Below the pieces are notes generated by a model. The model ran no database searches. It had not been told where the DNA came from and saw only the letters and a program-made list of their open reading frames with translations. A stretch of 64,000 nt of DNA from Salarchaeum japonicum. Its GTDB lineage: Archaea; Halobacteriota; Halobacteria; Halobacteriales; Halobacteriaceae. The number at the start of each line of letters is the position of its first letter. Positions within the stretch are counted from its first letter, which is position 1. The stretch lies in NCBI RefSeq assembly GCF_020614395.1, contig NZ_CP085324.1, positions 439,564-503,563 on the forward strand, in the 5' to 3' direction. Of the stretch, positions 34,003-43,615 are shown one piece after another. The position numbers were made by a program, and so were the translations under genes.

Positions 34003-34034
34003 TCGTAACCCACAATCGAACATTGGTGGCCACT

Positions 34035-35033
34035 ATGCAGGACTACATTCGACGCGTGACGGACGGCGACGACCTCTCACTGGACGACGCTCGGAGCGCC
34101 GCGTCCGCGGTGTTCGAGGACGCCACGGACGCCCAGATCGGCGCGCTGCTCGCCGGACTCCGCGCGAAGGGCGAGACCGAGGACGAAATCGCGGGGTTCG
34201 CGCAGGGCATGCGGGACGCCGCGCGCACCATCGACCCCGACCGAAGCCCGCTCGTGGACACCTGCGGCACCGGCGGCGACGACTACGACACCATCAACGT
34301 CTCCACCACCACGGCGCTCGTCGTCGCGGGAGCGGGCGTCCCCGTCGCCAAACACGGCAACTACTCTGTCTCCTCCTCCTCCGGCAGTTCGGACGTGCTG
34401 GAGGAGGTCGGCGTCGACCTCGACGCCAGCCCCGCCGCCGTCGAAGACCGCATCGAGGACGACGGCATCGGCTACATGCACGCGCCCGCGTTCCACCCCG
34501 CGATGAAGGCCGTCATCGGCCCCCGCCGCGAACTCGGGATGCGCACCATCTTCAACGTCCTCGGCCCGCTCACGAACCCCGCGGGCGCGGACGCCCAACT
34601 GATGGGCGTCTACGACCCCGACCTCGTCCCCCTGCTCGCGAACGCGCTCACCCGGATGCCGACCGAGCGCGCGCTCGTCGTCTACGGGAACGGCCTCGAC
34701 GAAATCGCGATTCACGACGAAACCGTCGTCGCGGAAGTCCGGGACGGAACCGTGGAGGAGTACACGCTCACGCCCGCCGACATGGGGCTCGACCGCGCCC
34801 CCATCGAGGCGATTGAGGGCGGGACGCCCGCGGAGAACGCCGACGACCTCCGGGGAATCGTCGAGGGCGTCGTCACCGGCCCGAAGCGCGACGTGATTCT
34901 CGCGAACGCGGGCGCGGCCATCTACGTCGCCGGCGAAGCCGACAGCATCGAGGCGGGCGTCGACCGCGCGCGCGAGGCCATCGACTCCGGCGCGGCCGCC
35001 GAGACGCTCGCGACACTCCGGGCGTCGAAATGA
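34035..35033 (+). CDS. trpD: anthranilate phosphoribosyltransferase
   Basis: 332 aa. PRPP-binding loop CGTGGDDYDTINVSTTTAL (about 77-95) and AKHGNYSVSSSSGSSD are intact, and GYMHAPAFHPAMKAVIGPRREL follows. It transfers phosphoribose from PRPP to anthranilate. First gene of trpDFEG; trpF overlaps by 4 nt. Start at the ATG giving MQDYIRRVTDGDDLS; a longer frame covers the tRNA-proximal promoter. Confidence 0.97.
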   Translation: MQDYIRRVTDGDDLSLDDARSAASAVFEDATDAQIGALLAGLRAKGETEDEIAGFAQGMRDAARTIDPDRSPLVDTCGTGGDDYDTINVSTTTALVVAGAGVPVAKHGNYSVSSSSGSSDVLEEVGVDLDASPAAVEDRIEDDGIGYMHAPAFHPAMKAVIGPRRELGMRTIFNVLGPLTNPAGADAQLMGVYDPDLVPLLANALTRMPTERALVVYGNGLDEIAIHDETVVAEVRDGTVEEYTLTPADMGLDRAPIEAIEGGTPAENADDLRGIVEGVVTGPKRDVILANAGAAIYVAGEADSIEAGVDRAREAIDSGAAAETLATLRASK

Positions 35034-35671
35034 CGCGCGTGAAAGTCTGCGGCATCACGAACGAGGACGACGCCGCCGCGGCGGTCGGCGCGGGCGCGGA
35101 CGCTCTCGGGTTCATCGCGGACGTGCCCGTGGACACGCCCCGCGAACTCGACGCCGAGCGCGCGACCGACCTCGTCGCGGCCGTTCCGCCGTTCGTCACC
35201 ACGGTTCTCGTGACGATGCCCGAGTCGCCCGCGGACGCCGCCGACCTCGCCGCCCGCGTGCGGCCGGACGTCCTCCAGGTGCACGGCGACCTCCCTGCGG
35301 ACGACCTCGCCGCGCTCGCGGACGACGTGGACGCGAAGCTCGTGAAGACCGTGGACGCCGACAGCCCGGAGGACGCCGCGCGCTACGACGGCGTCGCGGA
35401 CGCGCTCCTCGTGGACTCGACGGACGCCTCGGGCGCGGGCGGCACGGGTCGCACGCACGACTGGACCGTCACCCGCGACCTCGCCGCGCGCCTCGACTCG
35501 CCGGTCGTGCTCGCGGGCGGTCTCACCCCCGACAACGTCGCCGAGGCGGTCGAGACCGTCCGGCCGTTCGCGGTGGACGTGGCGTCCGGCGTCGAACAGT
35601 CGGGCGGCGTGAAAGACCACGACGCCGTCGCGGCGTTCGTCGCCGCCGCGAAACACGAGGTGGTCGCGTGA
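35030..35671 (+). CDS. trpF: phosphoribosylanthranilate isomerase
   Basis: 213 aa TIM-barrel. Catalytic Cys in VKVCGITN and Asp in LLVDST, with GAGGTGRTHDW and LAGGLTPDNV as the phosphate-binding C-terminal strands. It performs the Amadori rearrangement to CdRP. It overlaps trpD by ATGA and precedes trpE by 4-nt overlap. Confidence 0.96.
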   Translation: MTRVKVCGITNEDDAAAAVGAGADALGFIADVPVDTPRELDAERATDLVAAVPPFVTTVLVTMPESPADAADLAARVRPDVLQVHGDLPADDLAALADDVDAKLVKTVDADSPEDAARYDGVADALLVDSTDASGAGGTGRTHDWTVTRDLAARLDSPVVLAGGLTPDNVAEAVETVRPFAVDVASGVEQSGGVKDHDAVAAFVAAAKHEVVA

Positions 35672-37236
35672 ACGTCGAGCGCGCCGACTTCGTGGAGCGC
35701 TGCATGGGCGACGACCCCGTGGTCGCGTACGCGAGCGCCACCCTCGACACCGACGCGTCGCCGCTCGCCGCGTACGCCGCGCTCGCCGACGGCGACCACT
35801 CCTTCCTCCTCGAATCCGCGAGCAAGACCGCCGCGAGCGACCCCGACGGGGCGTTCCAGCACGAGTCCGACGACCGGCACGCCCGCTACTCGTTCGTCGG
35901 CTACGACCCGGACGCGCTCGTCACCGTCGACCCCGACGGCGCGACCGTCGAACCCCTCGCCGGCACCGGCTCCGCCGAGTACGTCACGCCCGAGCAGGGC
36001 GACGACGTGCTCGACACGCTCCGCACCGCGCTCCCCGACGCGACTCGGCGGGGGTTCCCGGACGCCGACCGCCAACTCCTCGACGGTGGCCTCGTGGGCT
36101 TCCTCGCCTACGACGCCGTCTACGACCTCTGGCTCGACGAGGTCGGCGTGGAACGCCCGGAGACGCCGCTCCCGGACGCCCAGTTCGTCCTCACCACGCA
36201 GACGCTCGTCTTCGACAACACGACGGATGAGGTCTCGCTCGTGTTCACGCCCGTCGTCGGCCCGGACGACGACCCGGGCGACGTGTACGACGCGCTCGCG
36301 GCGGAAGCCGACCGCGTCGCCGCCGAACTCGCGGACGCCTCGCACCCGGAGACGGGCGGGTTCCGGAAGACCGGCGAGTCCGCGGGCCCGCGCGACGAGT
36401 ACACGAACGCCGTCGAACGCGCGAAGGACGCCGTCCTGGACGGCGAAATCTACCAGGGCGTCATCTCCCGCACGCGCGAACTCCACGGGGACATCGACCC
36501 GCTCGGGTTCTACGAGCGCCTCCGGGACGTGAACCCCTCGCCCTACATGTACGTCGTCCGCACCGGCGACCGCACCGTCGTCGGCGCGAGCCCCGAAACT
36601 CTCGTCTCCGTCCGCGGCCGCACCGTGTTGAACAACCCAATCGCCGGCACGTGTCCGCGGGGCACGAGCCCCGTCGAAGACCGCCGGCTCGCCGGCGAGA
36701 TGCTCGCGGACGAGAAGGAGCGCGCCGAACACACGATGCTCGTCGACCTCGCGCGCAACGACGTGCGCCGCGTCAGCGACCCCGGGTCGGTCTCCGTCCC
36801 CGAGTTCATGCGCGTCCTCAAGTACAGCCACGTCCAGCACATCGAGTCCACCGTCACCGGCCACCTCGCCGACGAGTACGACGCGTTCGACGCCGTGCGC
36901 GCGTCGTTCCCCGCGGGCACGCTCTCCGGCGCGCCCAAGGTGCGGGCGATGGAACTCATCCACGACCTCGAAAACGGCCCGCGGGGCGCGTACGGCGGCG
37001 GCGTCGGCTACGTCTCCTGGACGGGCGACGCCGACTTCGCCATCGTCATCCGCACCGCCACAATCGAACACGGCGAGCGCCGCGAGCAACACGACCGCGG
37101 GGCGGATACGATTCGGGTGCGGGCGGGCGCGGGCGTGGTCGCGGACTCCGACCCCGACAGCGAGTTCGAGGAGACGGAGAAGAAGATGGGCGGCGTGCTC
37201 GACGCGCTCGCCGAGCTCACGGAGGTGGTCGAATGA
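35668..37236 (+). CDS. trpE: anthranilate synthase component I
   Basis: 522 aa, GTG start overlapping the trpF stop. It has the chorismate-utilising core (NPIAGTCPRGTSPVEDRRLAGEMLADEKERAEH, SFPAGTLSGAPKVRAMELI, RTATIEHGERRE) and an N-terminal lobe with the feedback-site-like LLESASKTAAS (S-kinase-like LLES). It makes anthranilate from chorismate with TrpG. It overlaps trpG by ATGA, so stoichiometric coupling is expected. Confidence 0.96.
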   Translation: MNVERADFVERCMGDDPVVAYASATLDTDASPLAAYAALADGDHSFLLESASKTAASDPDGAFQHESDDRHARYSFVGYDPDALVTVDPDGATVEPLAGTGSAEYVTPEQGDDVLDTLRTALPDATRRGFPDADRQLLDGGLVGFLAYDAVYDLWLDEVGVERPETPLPDAQFVLTTQTLVFDNTTDEVSLVFTPVVGPDDDPGDVYDALAAEADRVAAELADASHPETGGFRKTGESAGPRDEYTNAVERAKDAVLDGEIYQGVISRTRELHGDIDPLGFYERLRDVNPSPYMYVVRTGDRTVVGASPETLVSVRGRTVLNNPIAGTCPRGTSPVEDRRLAGEMLADEKERAEHTMLVDLARNDVRRVSDPGSVSVPEFMRVLKYSHVQHIESTVTGHLADEYDAFDAVRASFPAGTLSGAPKVRAMELIHDLENGPRGAYGGGVGYVSWTGDADFAIVIRTATIEHGERREQHDRGADTIRVRAGAGVVADSDPDSEFEETEKKMGGVLDALAELTEVVE

Positions 37237-37820
37237 ACGTCCTGTTCGTGGACAACTTCGACTCCTTCACGTACAACCTCGTGGAGTACGTCTCCGAGCG
37301 CGGCCACGACACCACGGTGCTGAAGAACACCGCGTCGCTCGACGAGGTGCGGGCCGCCGACCCGGATGCCGTCGTCATCAGCCCGGGGCCGGGCCATCCG
37401 GCGACGGAGCGCGACGTGGGCGTGACGATGCCCGTCCTGCGCGAGGTCTCCCCCGAGGTGCCGACGCTCGGCGTCTGCCTCGGCATGGAGGCCGCCGTCT
37501 ACGAGTTCGGCGGCACCGTCGGGCACGCGCCCGAACCCGTCCACGGGAAAGCCTACCCGATCAGTCACGACGGCGACGGCGTCTACCGCGGCCTCGAACA
37601 GGGGTTTCACGCGGGACGCTACCACTCGCTCGTCTGCACCGAGATACCCGAGTGCTTCGACGTGACCGCGACCACCGACCACGCCGGCGAGACGCTCGCG
37701 ATGGGCGTCCGCCACGAGACCTATCCGCTCGAAGGCGTGCAGTTCCACCCGGAGAGCGTGCTCACCGGGGTCGGCCACGACATCGTCGGGAACTTCCTCA
37801 CGACAGCCCGAGAATACTGA
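37233..37820 (+). CDS. trpG: anthranilate synthase component II (glutaminase)
   Basis: 195 aa class-I amidotransferase: VDNFDSFTYNL at the N-terminus, nucleophile Cys in TLGVCLGMEAAV (GMEA replaces the more common GHQA), and the His-x-Glu in VQFHPESVLTG. It provides ammonia to TrpE. Last gene of trpDFEG; its 3' end overlaps 23 nt with a convergent membrane-protein gene. Confidence 0.95.
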   Translation: MNVLFVDNFDSFTYNLVEYVSERGHDTTVLKNTASLDEVRAADPDAVVISPGPGHPATERDVGVTMPVLREVSPEVPTLGVCLGMEAAVYEFGGTVGHAPEPVHGKAYPISHDGDGVYRGLEQGFHAGRYHSLVCTEIPECFDVTATTDHAGETLAMGVRHETYPLEGVQFHPESVLTGVGHDIVGNFLTTAREY

Positions 37821-37989
37821 GCACGTAGAGCGCGGCGACGACGACGCCCGCGACGAGCAGGAGTTTCCACGCGACGCTCAACAGGAAGCGGCCGACGAGT
37901 ACGATGACGAGGAGCGCGACGATGGCGACGAGGAGGTTCCCGAGCGGCGACCCGACGCCCATCGCCGCGAGCAGTGCTGGCGCGAACAT
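37798..37989 (-). CDS. small two-helix membrane protein
   Basis: 63 aa with two hydrophobic segments (about 15-36 and 40-60). It overlaps the trpG 3' end by 23 nt in the convergent direction. The ATG giving MFAPALLAAMG is preferred to the upstream start at 38016. No family recognised. Confidence 0.6.
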   Translation of the reverse strand: MFAPALLAAMGVGSPLGNLLVAIVALLVIVLVGRFLLSVAWKLLLVAGVVVAALYVLSILGLS

Positions 37990-38202
37990 ACTCCGAGAAC
38001 GGACGACCACGGCCAAAAGCGTGTGGGCCCCACCACGCCCGTTTTACTTTCACTCCCCTTTGGGTAGGGTTATACTCGTCCCGGTGCTACCGACGTGACA
38101 GCACGCCGGGTGCCGTGACGACACCCGGTCACCGAATCCACTAGGTATATGGTTCGGGCTACAGTAATACATCGTCGTCACCTGACTCCCGGAGATCTAC
38201 AC

Positions 38203-38256
38203 ATGAAACGAGACCCGACTTCCCTACACGCCGAATCCCGGAGGTACAGACTATGA
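38203..38256 (+). CDS. 17-codon mini-ORF coupled to nrdJ
   Basis: ATG with a Shine-Dalgarno-like GGAG 8 nt upstream, 17 codons (MKRDPTSLHAESRRYRL), and a TGA overlapping the nrdJ ATG by 4 nt. nrdJ itself has GGAGGT at 38240-38245 within the mini-ORF. It could be a leader peptide controlling reductase translation. No expression evidence. Confidence 0.45.
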   Translation: MKRDPTSLHAESRRYRL

Positions 38257-41200
38257 GTTCGCACGACCTGTCCGCGGGCGACCTCACGCTCCCGATCAAG
38301 CGCGTCACCGGCGACACGCTGGAAGACCGCCTGACCGCGAACGCGTACAACAACATCCTGCCCGCGCGCTACCTGAAGAAGAACGCCGAGGGAGACCTCG
38401 TCGAGACGCAGGAAGACCTCTTCGACCGCGTCGCGAAGAACATCGCGCTCGCCGAGGCCGTCTACGAGTCCGAGAAGCAGGATGTCGAAGTGCTCGTCAC
38501 GCCCGACCAGCTCAAGCCCGACCACCCGCGCCGCGACGAACTCGCGGCCGAGGTGTTCGGTGAGGGCGTCACCGCGGACGACGACGCGGAGACCGAACTG
38601 ACGGCGGAGAACGTCAACAAGTTCGCGTACGACACCGTCGTCCCCGACCTCCCCGAGGAGATCCGCGCGCACGTCGAGGACACCGCGGCGGAGTTCCAGG
38701 ACTTGATGGAGTCCCTCTCCTTCATGCCGAACAGCCCGACCCTGATGAACGCGGGCGACGAACTCCAGCAGCTCTCCGCGTGCTTCGTGGACTCGCCCGG
38801 CGACGACATCACGGACATCCACGAGACCGCGAAGGAGGCCGCGGAAGTGTTCCAGTCCGGCGGCGGCATGGGGTACGCGTTCTGGCAGCTCCGACCGTAC
38901 GGCGACCCCGTCGGCAGCACGGGCGGCATCGCGTCCGGCCCGATGACGTTCATGGAGACGTTCGACCAGATGTGCGAGACCATCGCGCAGGGCGGCGCGC
39001 GCCGCGGCGCGCAGATGGGCGTCATGCGCATCAGCCACCCGGACGTCATCGAGTTCATCCACTCGAAGAACAAGGACGTCAGCCTCGCGCACTGCCTGAA
39101 GCTCAACGACCCCGACGACTACACGTACACGACGTTCAACGAGGCCCTCGAAGAGGCGCGGAGCCTCATCGACGAGGACGGGAAGGTGCCGAAGCACCTC
39201 CGGAACGCCGTCGAAGGCCACCTCTCGAACTTCAACATCAGCGTCGGCGTGACGGACGACTTCATGGAGGCGCTGGAGAACGGCGAGGAGTTCACGTTCA
39301 CGAACCCCCGGACGGGCGAACCCCACATCGCCACCGAGGAGACGAAGGAGATGTACGCCCGGTACGGCCTCGAAGAGTACGTCGAGGTCGGCGAACCGCT
39401 CTCGATGCCCGCCGACGTGGTCTGGGATCCCATCGTCGAGGGCGCGCACGAGAACGGCGAACCCGGCGTCATCTACCTCGAACGCGTCAACAAACAGCAC
39501 TCCTTCGACGTGGAGGAGCACCCCGACCACCGCATCCTCGCGACCAACCCGTGCGGCGAGCAGCCGCTCGAAGAGTACGAGGCGTGCAACCTCGGGCACA
39601 TCAACCTCTCCACGCTCGCCGCGCAGGACGCGCCCGACTGGCGCGTCTGGAGCGAGGAACACGAGTACGACACGCTCGAAGAGGGCATCAGTCGGTTCCT
39701 CGACGACGCGCTCGACCACGAGGAGTTCGACCACCGCATCGAACAGGGCACGCGCTTCCTGGAGAACGTCGTCACGATGTCGGACTTCCCCGTCGAGGAG
39801 ATCGAGGAGAAGGTTCGGGAGATGCGGAAGATCGGCCTCGGCGTGATGGGGCTTGCCCAGCTCTACGTCCAGCTCGGCGTCGAGTACGGCACCGAGCCCG
39901 CGAACGAGATCGCGAGCCAGGTCATGACCCACATCAACCACGGGTCGAAGGACGCGAGCCACGAACTCGCGAAGGAACGCGGAAGCTTCGACGAGTGGGA
40001 TAAGTCGAAGTACGCGAACCCGACCGAGTACCGCGAGTGGTTCGAACACCACACGGGCGAGTCCGCCGACGACTGGGCGGACGGCTACCCGATTCGGAAC
40101 CACAACACGACCACCATCGCGCCGACGGGCACGACGTCGATGGTCGGGAACACCACGGGCGGCTGTGAACCCATCTACAACGTCGCGTACTACAAGAACG
40201 TCAGCGACGACGTGCAGGGCGACGAGATGCTCGTGGAGTTCGACGATTACTTCCTCCGCACGCTGGAGGCGAACGACATCGACGTGGACGCCGTCAAGGA
40301 GGAGGCCCAAGAGCAGATGGCGAACAACGAGTTCGACGGCGTCACCGGGCTCTCCACGGTGCCGGACGCCATCGGCGAACTGTTCGTCGTGACGGAAGAC
40401 CTCTCCGGGAAGCAGCACGCGGCCGTCCAGACCGCCTGCCAGAACGGCGTGGACTCCGCCATCTCGAAGACGTGTAACTTCCCGAACTCCGCGAGCGTGG
40501 AGGACATGGACGAAGTCTACCGCTACATCTACGAGCACGGCGGGAAGGGCGTCACCGTCTACCGCGACGGCACGCGCTCGAAGCAGGTGCTCACCACGCG
40601 CGCCGACAACGCTGAGTTCGCGGACGAGGACGAGGCCGCGGAAGTCCTCCTCGAACAGATTCAGGACGCCTTCGGCGACCTCGAAAGCTTCCTCGACAAC
40701 GAGGACGTCCGGGAGGCCATCGGCGGCGACACGGACGACCTCATCGACGTCGAAGTCGACGGCGCGCAGAAGCGCCCGCGCCCCGACGTGCTGTACGGCG
40801 TCACCCAGCGCATCGACACGGGCTACGGGAAGCTCTACGTGAACATCAACGAGGACGAGCAGGGCCGGCCGTTCGAACTGTTCGCGAACATCGGGAACAG
40901 CGGCGGGTTCACGGCCTCCTTCACGGAGTCCCTCGCGAAGACCGTCTCGACGGCGCTCCGCGCGGGCGTCGACCCCGAGGAGATAGCGAGCGAACTCCAG
41001 GGCATCCGCAGTCCGAAGGTCGCCTGGGACAAGGGCGAGCAGATCAACTCCATCCCGGACGCCATCGGCACGGCGATGCGGCGCTACCTCGACGGCGACA
41101 TCGACAAGCAGGTGCCGAAACAGCAGAACCTCACCGAACTCGCCGAGGACGAGGAGAACGCCGACGCCGATACGGACGCCGACGTCGCGAAGCTCGACGG

Positions 41201-41420
41201 CGGCGCGACCTCGGAGAGTCCGAACGCGGACACCGAACCCGTCGGCACCGCGACGCCGGACACCGAGCAGGCGAAACCCGGCGACGACGCGAACGAGGAC
41301 ATGACGAAGAAGCTCATCGAGGCCGGCGAGATGCCGGAATGTCCCGACTGCGGGACGATGGATCTCTACTACTCCGAAGGCTGCAAGACCTGTCAGAACT
41401 GCGGCTGGAGCGAGTGCTGA
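38253..41420 (+). CDS. nrdJ: adenosylcobalamin-dependent (class II) ribonucleotide reductase
   Basis: 1055 aa, continuous with no intein. Family motifs: MPNSPTLMNAG, QLSACFVDS (substrate-pocket Cys), QSGGGMGY, NPCGEQPLEEYEACNLGHIN (radical Cys region), APTGTTSMVGNTTGGCEPIYN, CQNGVDSAISKT, and a C-terminal zinc/redox tail CPDCGTMDLYY ... CKTCQNCGWSEC. It reduces all ribonucleotides using B12 and thioredoxin-type electrons. Preceded by a strong SD (GGAGGT) and a mini-ORF. A 7-bp stem CCGGGTG/CACCCGG sits in the 5' region. Confidence 0.96.
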   Translation: MSSHDLSAGDLTLPIKRVTGDTLEDRLTANAYNNILPARYLKKNAEGDLVETQEDLFDRVAKNIALAEAVYESEKQDVEVLVTPDQLKPDHPRRDELAAEVFGEGVTADDDAETELTAENVNKFAYDTVVPDLPEEIRAHVEDTAAEFQDLMESLSFMPNSPTLMNAGDELQQLSACFVDSPGDDITDIHETAKEAAEVFQSGGGMGYAFWQLRPYGDPVGSTGGIASGPMTFMETFDQMCETIAQGGARRGAQMGVMRISHPDVIEFIHSKNKDVSLAHCLKLNDPDDYTYTTFNEALEEARSLIDEDGKVPKHLRNAVEGHLSNFNISVGVTDDFMEALENGEEFTFTNPRTGEPHIATEETKEMYARYGLEEYVEVGEPLSMPADVVWDPIVEGAHENGEPGVIYLERVNKQHSFDVEEHPDHRILATNPCGEQPLEEYEACNLGHINLSTLAAQDAPDWRVWSEEHEYDTLEEGISRFLDDALDHEEFDHRIEQGTRFLENVVTMSDFPVEEIEEKVREMRKIGLGVMGLAQLYVQLGVEYGTEPANEIASQVMTHINHGSKDASHELAKERGSFDEWDKSKYANPTEYREWFEHHTGESADDWADGYPIRNHNTTTIAPTGTTSMVGNTTGGCEPIYNVAYYKNVSDDVQGDEMLVEFDDYFLRTLEANDIDVDAVKEEAQEQMANNEFDGVTGLSTVPDAIGELFVVTEDLSGKQHAAVQTACQNGVDSAISKTCNFPNSASVEDMDEVYRYIYEHGGKGVTVYRDGTRSKQVLTTRADNAEFADEDEAAEVLLEQIQDAFGDLESFLDNEDVREAIGGDTDDLIDVEVDGAQKRPRPDVLYGVTQRIDTGYGKLYVNINEDEQGRPFELFANIGNSGGFTASFTESLAKTVSTALRAGVDPEEIASELQGIRSPKVAWDKGEQINSIPDAIGTAMRRYLDGDIDKQVPKQQNLTELAEDEENADADTDADVAKLDGGATSESPNADTEPVGTATPDTEQAKPGDDANEDMTKKLIEAGEMPECPDCGTMDLYYSEGCKTCQNCGWSEC

Positions 41421-41462
41421 GCTGACCTAGCGGTTTTTCTCCCTCCCGGTCTTCCTCCCCGT

Positions 41463-41579
41463 ATGAGCGGTGGGCCGACGTGTCCGATGTGCGAGTCCGA
41501 ACTCCTGAAGCGCCACTGCAAGTACGTCTGCCCGCAGCACGGCGTGCTCGCGGACTGTAGCGACCCGTTCACGCCCTGA
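41463..41579 (+). CDS. HVO_2523-like zinc-finger micro-protein
   Basis: 38 aa. Cysteine/histidine pattern CPMCESELLKRHCKYVCPQHG...DCSD, matching a conserved family of short haloarchaeal zinc-finger proteins that I associate with HVO_2523. One zinc ion is likely bound. It begins 42 nt after nrdJ, possibly co-transcribed. Confidence 0.75.
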   Translation: MSGGPTCPMCESELLKRHCKYVCPQHGVLADCSDPFTP

Positions 41580-41629
41580 CTTCTGCCGGCACCCGACTGC
41601 TTTTGCGGGCGAGACGCGAACCCGCGGGT

Positions 41630-41986
41630 ATGGACGAGTGGAGCGAGTCGTGGACGGCGGAGGCGGCCGTCGAAGGCGAGCGGTCGCCCGACCCGGGTGC
41701 GTCGAGCGAGGCGTTCGGCACGCTCGCGAACGAGGTTCGCGTCACCGTGCTCGTGCGGTTGGTGCGCGCGGAACGCGATGGCGAGACCCCCGTCTCGTTC
41801 TCCGACCTGCACGCGGCGGCCGACACCGAGAGTTCGGCGGGGTTCGCGTACCACCTCCGACAGCTGACGGGGCGGTTCGTGGAGAAGACCCCCGACGGAT
41901 ACGTACTGACTGACGCGGGCCGGCGCGCGGCCGACGCGGTGCTCTCCGGCGCGTTCCTCGACGACGGTCAGCGGCGTGCGAGCTAG
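41630..41986 (+). CDS. winged-helix transcriptional regulator (ArsR-like)
   Basis: 118 aa. Helix-turn-helix region FGTLANEVRVTVLVRLVRAE ... SFSDLHAAADTESSAGFAYHLRQL, followed by wing KTPDGYVLTDAGRRAADAV. Ligand unknown. Start is the ATG giving MDEWSESWTAEA; another M nine codons upstream lies in untranslated sequence. Confidence 0.82.
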   Translation: MDEWSESWTAEAAVEGERSPDPGASSEAFGTLANEVRVTVLVRLVRAERDGETPVSFSDLHAAADTESSAGFAYHLRQLTGRFVEKTPDGYVLTDAGRRAADAVLSGAFLDDGQRRAS

Positions 41987-42070
41987 CGAACCGACTACTG
42001 GGATTCTCCGCGGCCAACGCCCGGCGTCGCGTGTGCGGTCTCGAAAAAGTGTCGTGGGTTCGTGGGGAGT

Positions 42071-42826
42071 TTACTGCGCGAGGAGTCCGCCGTCGACGAT
42101 GATCGGCTGTCCCATCACGTACGAGGCGTCCTCGGAGCACAGCCAGACGACGGTGTCGGCTATCTCCTTGGGGTCGCCGAGGCGTCCCGCGGGGATTCCC
42201 GCGGTGATGCGTTCCAGTTCCTCCGCGTTGTCCTCGCCCGCCTGTTGCACCATCGGCGTGTCGATGACGCCCGGGCAGACGGCGTTGAATCGGATGCCGT
42301 CGTCGGCGTAGTCGACCGTCGCGCGCCGGGTCAGTCCGATGACGCCGTGCTTGCTGGCGGCGTAGTGTGCGCTCCCGTTCGCGCTCACGCCGGCGACCGA
42401 CGAGGTGTTGACGATAGCGCCGCCGCCGCGTTCGACCATCTCCGGTATCTCGGCTTTCAGGCACCGCCAGACGCCCTTCAGGTTCACGTCGATCATCTGA
42501 TCCCACTCCTCCTCGTCGAAGTCGGCGAGGCGCGCGCCCTCCTCCGCGATGCCGGCGTTGTTGTGCGCGAAGTCCAGGCCGCCGTACTCGTCGAGCGCGG
42601 TCTGTACCATCGCGGCCACGTCGTCGGAGTCGGTGACGTCGGTTCTGACGAACGTCGCGTCGCCGCCGTCGTTCTCGATCATCTCGACGGTCTCGCGGCC
42701 GCCGTCCTCGTCGACGTCAGCGACGACGACCTTCGCGCCTTCCTCGGCGAACCGAATCGACGACTGTCGGCCGATTCCCGAGCCACCGCCAGTAACGACC
42801 GCGACGCCGCCTTGTATTCCCTTCAT
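42071..42826 (-). CDS. short-chain dehydrogenase/reductase
   Basis: 251 aa classical SDR. Cofactor motif TGGGSGIG (about 12-19) with VVADVDEDG after strand 2 (acidic residue, so probably NAD); NNAG; catalytic Ser in NTSSVAG and YAASK. The C-terminal SYVMGQPIIVDGGLLAQ is standard. Substrate unknown. Confidence 0.93.
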   Translation of the reverse strand: MKGIQGGVAVVTGGGSGIGRQSSIRFAEEGAKVVVADVDEDGGRETVEMIENDGGDATFVRTDVTDSDDVAAMVQTALDEYGGLDFAHNNAGIAEEGARLADFDEEEWDQMIDVNLKGVWRCLKAEIPEMVERGGGAIVNTSSVAGVSANGSAHYAASKHGVIGLTRRATVDYADDGIRFNAVCPGVIDTPMVQQAGEDNAEELERITAGIPAGRLGDPKEIADTVVWLCSEDASYVMGQPIIVDGGLLAQ

Positions 42827-42952
42827 AGTATCACTCGCCGCGTCTGGGGACGCGACAGTTAGTAGTTCGCTCGCTAATGTGAAGTAGGTACCGCAGATTC
42901 CGAGTCGGTGGTAGTGGTGGCCGATACGCTCCGGCTGGACGCCCCCGGGTCG

Positions 42953-43615
42953 CTACTGTTCGGCGAACGTCGCACCGTCGGCGGTGACGGTGACGGTCTC
43001 CGTGGGGTGGTCGTCGCCGGCCGCGGCGTCGAGCGCGTCCCGCGCGAGCGCGTCGGCGTCCGCCGCGCTGAGGTCGGCTTCGTAGGCGTTTTCGAGGTAG
43101 TCCTGTGCGTCGGGCGCGCCGTCCCCGAGGGCGTTCGCGCGCCACTCGCGGGTCGCGCCCGACGGGTCGACCTCCACGAGCGTCGGGCCGTCCGCGTCGC
43201 CGGCGACGAGGAGCGCGGTGCCGTACGGCCGCGCGCCCCCGGTCTGGGTGCGCTCCTGGACGTGGTCGGCGAGCGCGGTGGCGAGCGCGTCCGCCGGCAT
43301 CGGTTCCTCGTACCGCACGCGCTCCTCCTGGGCGGTCTGGCGGGCGATGTCCACGAGGCGGCGGGCGTCCGCGGCGTGCCCGGCGGTGGCGACGGCGAGG
43401 TGGTCGTCCACGCGGTGGAGTTTCTCGATGCTGTCCGTCTCGACGAGCGGCGACCCGCCGTCGGGCGCGGCGGCGAGCACGACCGCGTCGTCGCCCCGGA
43501 CGCCGACGACGGGCGCGCCCTGTCCGACGGCCTCCCGGGCGTACTCGACCTGGTAGAGCCGGCCGTCCGGCGAGAAGATGGTGGTGCCGCGGTCGTACGC
43601 CTGCTGGTTCTCCAT
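42953..43615 (-). CDS. proteasome subunit alpha, divergent
   Basis: 220 aa. The N-terminal gate sequence AYDRGTTIFSPDGRLYQVEYAREAV is present. The pocket lysine for HbYX docking is kept (IEKLHRVDDHLAVATAGHAADAR). The C-terminus is shorter and more divergent than typical alpha. It starts directly at the beta stop. It forms the outer ring of the 20S proteasome, fed by Cdc48. Confidence 0.88.
   Translation of the reverse strand: MENQQAYDRGTTIFSPDGRLYQVEYAREAVGQGAPVVGVRGDDAVVLAAAPDGGSPLVETDSIEKLHRVDDHLAVATAGHAADARRLVDIARQTAQEERVRYEEPMPADALATALADHVQERTQTGGARPYGTALLVAGDADGPTLVEVDPSGATREWRANALGDGAPDAQDYLENAYEADLSAADADALARDALDAAAGDDHPTETVTVTADGATFAEQ

Noticed and set aside
38041-38252. Cobalamin riboswitch upstream of nrdJ
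   Set aside because: No conserved B12-box or expected core was seen; only a short CCGGGTG/CACCCGG stem.
38253-41420. Intein in ribonucleotide reductase, common in haloarchaea
   Set aside because: All reductase motifs run continuously with no splicing-domain sequence.
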